Shown here in pieces: positions 61,722-64,000 of a stretch of DNA of 64,000 bases (position 1 is its first letter; every line of letters begins with the position of its first letter). The notes under the pieces were generated by a model. It was not told the origin of the DNA. It searched no databases and saw nothing but the letters and a program-made list of their open reading frames with translations. The position numbers were made by a program, and so were the translations under genes. This DNA comes from Pseudomonadota bacterium (GTDB lineage Bacteria; Desulfobacterota; Desulfobulbia; Desulfobulbales; Desulfocapsaceae): the NCBI GenBank assembly GCA_023412495.1, contig JAEYNP010000139.1:1-64000 (forward strand), given 5' to 3'.

Positions 61722-62567
61722 TTACGCATGAAAGCCTGCATTGTGCTGCTTGAATAGACCGAGCAATTCAAGCAACTCGCTTTTGCTGATCAGATTCCTC
61801 TCGACCAGGATAGCGCCGAATTTCTTCTGCATCCGCTGCTGGTGAAACATCAGCACTCTCACTTGGTGTTCGGAGAGAATGCCAAGCATCTGAGCAGTTT
61901 CCCCAAAATGCCTGAACGGTTGTTTCGCCTGCATGATGATATGTATATCTTCATACCTGCACATGCCGAAGCGTCTGCCGAGCTCGCCTATTCTCGGTCT
62001 CTCCGTCCTTTGCCAGGTGAGAATTCGACCAATGGTGCGCCAGTTGGCAAGACCCAAATAATAGAGGAAATGTCCAAAGAGCAGCGGGCGTCGAGGCAAG
62101 GGTCCGTTGTAATATCCGTCAATCGACAGTAATGGCCCTCTTTTTTCATCTTCGGAGAGGATTATCGGGTGTAGTCTGCGATGTAGACCCATGACATCCT
62201 CAAACGTATGTGTGGCATGACCTTGACCGGGGCCTCGCTGCTTGGAATTCTGCTTTTGTCGAATGGCGTCCTCAAATACATTTGTCTGGAAGGATTCTGC
62301 TTGTGTCTGTAATGCCCTGTTCATCAGGTAAGAGCGTAGAGTCTCGTATGCTTCCTGCACTGCCTGGAATTGTTCTGCACCCCGTCTGAGGGAGCAAGTG
62401 TCCATACCGATCAGTCGGTCGGGATGGGTCTCAAGCACCCGTTTGCGATAAGCGCTTTTCACGCCACCCATCTGAAGGTAGTCGAGGAATTGCCGGGAAA
62501 CATCAAGTTCCGCACCGAAGAGTATTTCACAAGACCGTAAGAGTTGTTTTTCGCAGATCTCTGCCAT
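61722..62567 (-). CDS. J-domain protein in a chemotaxis locus
   Basis: About 281 aa from ATG 62567 (MAEICEKQLLRSC). J-domain around residues 20-80 with the HPD motif (KSAYRKRVLETHPDRLIG). The C-terminal ~110 residues (FGHFLYYLGLANWRTIGRILTWQ... RPRIGELGRRFGM... KKFGAILVERNLISKSELLELL) resemble the MshEN-like c-di-GMP-binding repeats, in which a L-G-x-x-L-V-x-x-x-x-I motif repeats. Unusual gene for a CheB neighbour. Function unknown; a chaperone-linked regulator is possible. Confidence 0.7.
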   Translation of the reverse strand: MAEICEKQLLRSCEILFGAELDVSRQFLDYLQMGGVKSAYRKRVLETHPDRLIGMDTCSLRRGAEQFQAVQEAYETLRSYLMNRALQTQAESFQTNVFEDAIRQKQNSKQRGPGQGHATHTFEDVMGLHRRLHPIILSEDEKRGPLLSIDGYYNGPLPRRPLLFGHFLYYLGLANWRTIGRILTWQRTERPRIGELGRRFGMCRYEDIHIIMQAKQPFRHFGETAQMLGILSEHQVRVLMFHQQRMQKKFGAILVERNLISKSELLELLGLFKQHNAGFHA

Positions 62568-62635
62568 AGAGCCGATCCTTTTTAAGGGACGAAAAATACT
62601 TGCTGTTGCAACCCGGCAACGTAAGACCGACGGTC

Positions 62636-64000
<1,365 letters not shown>

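Overview
The window looks like chromosome from a Gram-negative, anaerobic or sulfur/metal-metabolising deltaproteobacterium (Desulfobacterota). This is an inference from gene content: a cdaA-ybbR-glmM operon, an AmmeMemoRadiSam MEMO-like protein, AmpG, sigma-54 activators, CxxCH-bearing sensors of the Tll0287-like (DUF3365) type, and a chromosomal integron array. No rRNA or species marker is present, so the genus stays open.

Layout. (1) 1-3905: a chromosomal integron cassette array on the minus strand, with eight attC sites and no integrase in view. Cassettes carry a DUF2971 protein, a hotdog thioesterase, and an MNT nucleotidyltransferase with a small PH/GRAM-like protein. A set of ~200-bp cassettes looks empty, but these share a 5' hairpin and a lysine-rich micro-ORF. 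(2) 4242-6680: an IS66-family (ISBst12-like) element whose 15-bp terminal inverted repeats enclose the transposase and a DruA-like (DUF4338) gene. It abuts a decayed DDE transposase (6682-6940). (3) 7141-24066: a surface-polysaccharide locus exported by an ABC transporter. It has Wzm, three enzymes for a UDP-2-acetamido-2,6-dideoxy-L-hexose, several glycosyltransferases, methyltransferases (one fused to a GT2, one in tandem), Wzt and an epimerase, in two convergent blocks with wzm and wzt at opposite ends. (4) 24156-26580: small toxin-antitoxin-like genes (two MNT nucleotidyltransferases, one frameshifted; an RHH antitoxin with a truncated PIN toxin; an intact MntA/HepT pair) with REP-like repeats. 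(5) 26716-40756: core genes: glmM, cdaR, cdaA (c-di-AMP), a DUF748 protein, a PGPGW membrane protein, a PAS-sigma54 regulator, a PilZ protein, AmpG, CysS and a MEMO-like protein. (6) 40812-41560: tRNA-Gln with its own promoter and terminator, then a degenerate stretch that may be an integration scar. (7) 41645-64000: a dense signalling region with two EAL-HDOD proteins, a Cache-PAS-GGDEF-EAL protein, a large histidine kinase and multi-PAS hybrid kinase pair, a CxxCH chemoreceptor and a CxxCH histidine kinase, a pseudo-receiver, an NtrC-like regulator, a hybrid kinase, a J-domain protein, CheB and the end of CheD.

How the parts work together. Regions 1-4 are accessory DNA: cassettes, an insertion sequence, an O-antigen-type locus with an AT-rich first half, and toxin-antitoxin modules. 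Regions 5-7 are core metabolism and signalling. The signalling block appears to link redox or heme sensing (CxxCH periplasmic domains) to c-di-GMP, chemotaxis adaptation (CheB, CheD) and sigma-54 transcription. The most novel material is the integron array with its lysine-rich micro-ORF/hairpin cassettes, and the DruA-like gene carried inside IS66 terminal repeats.
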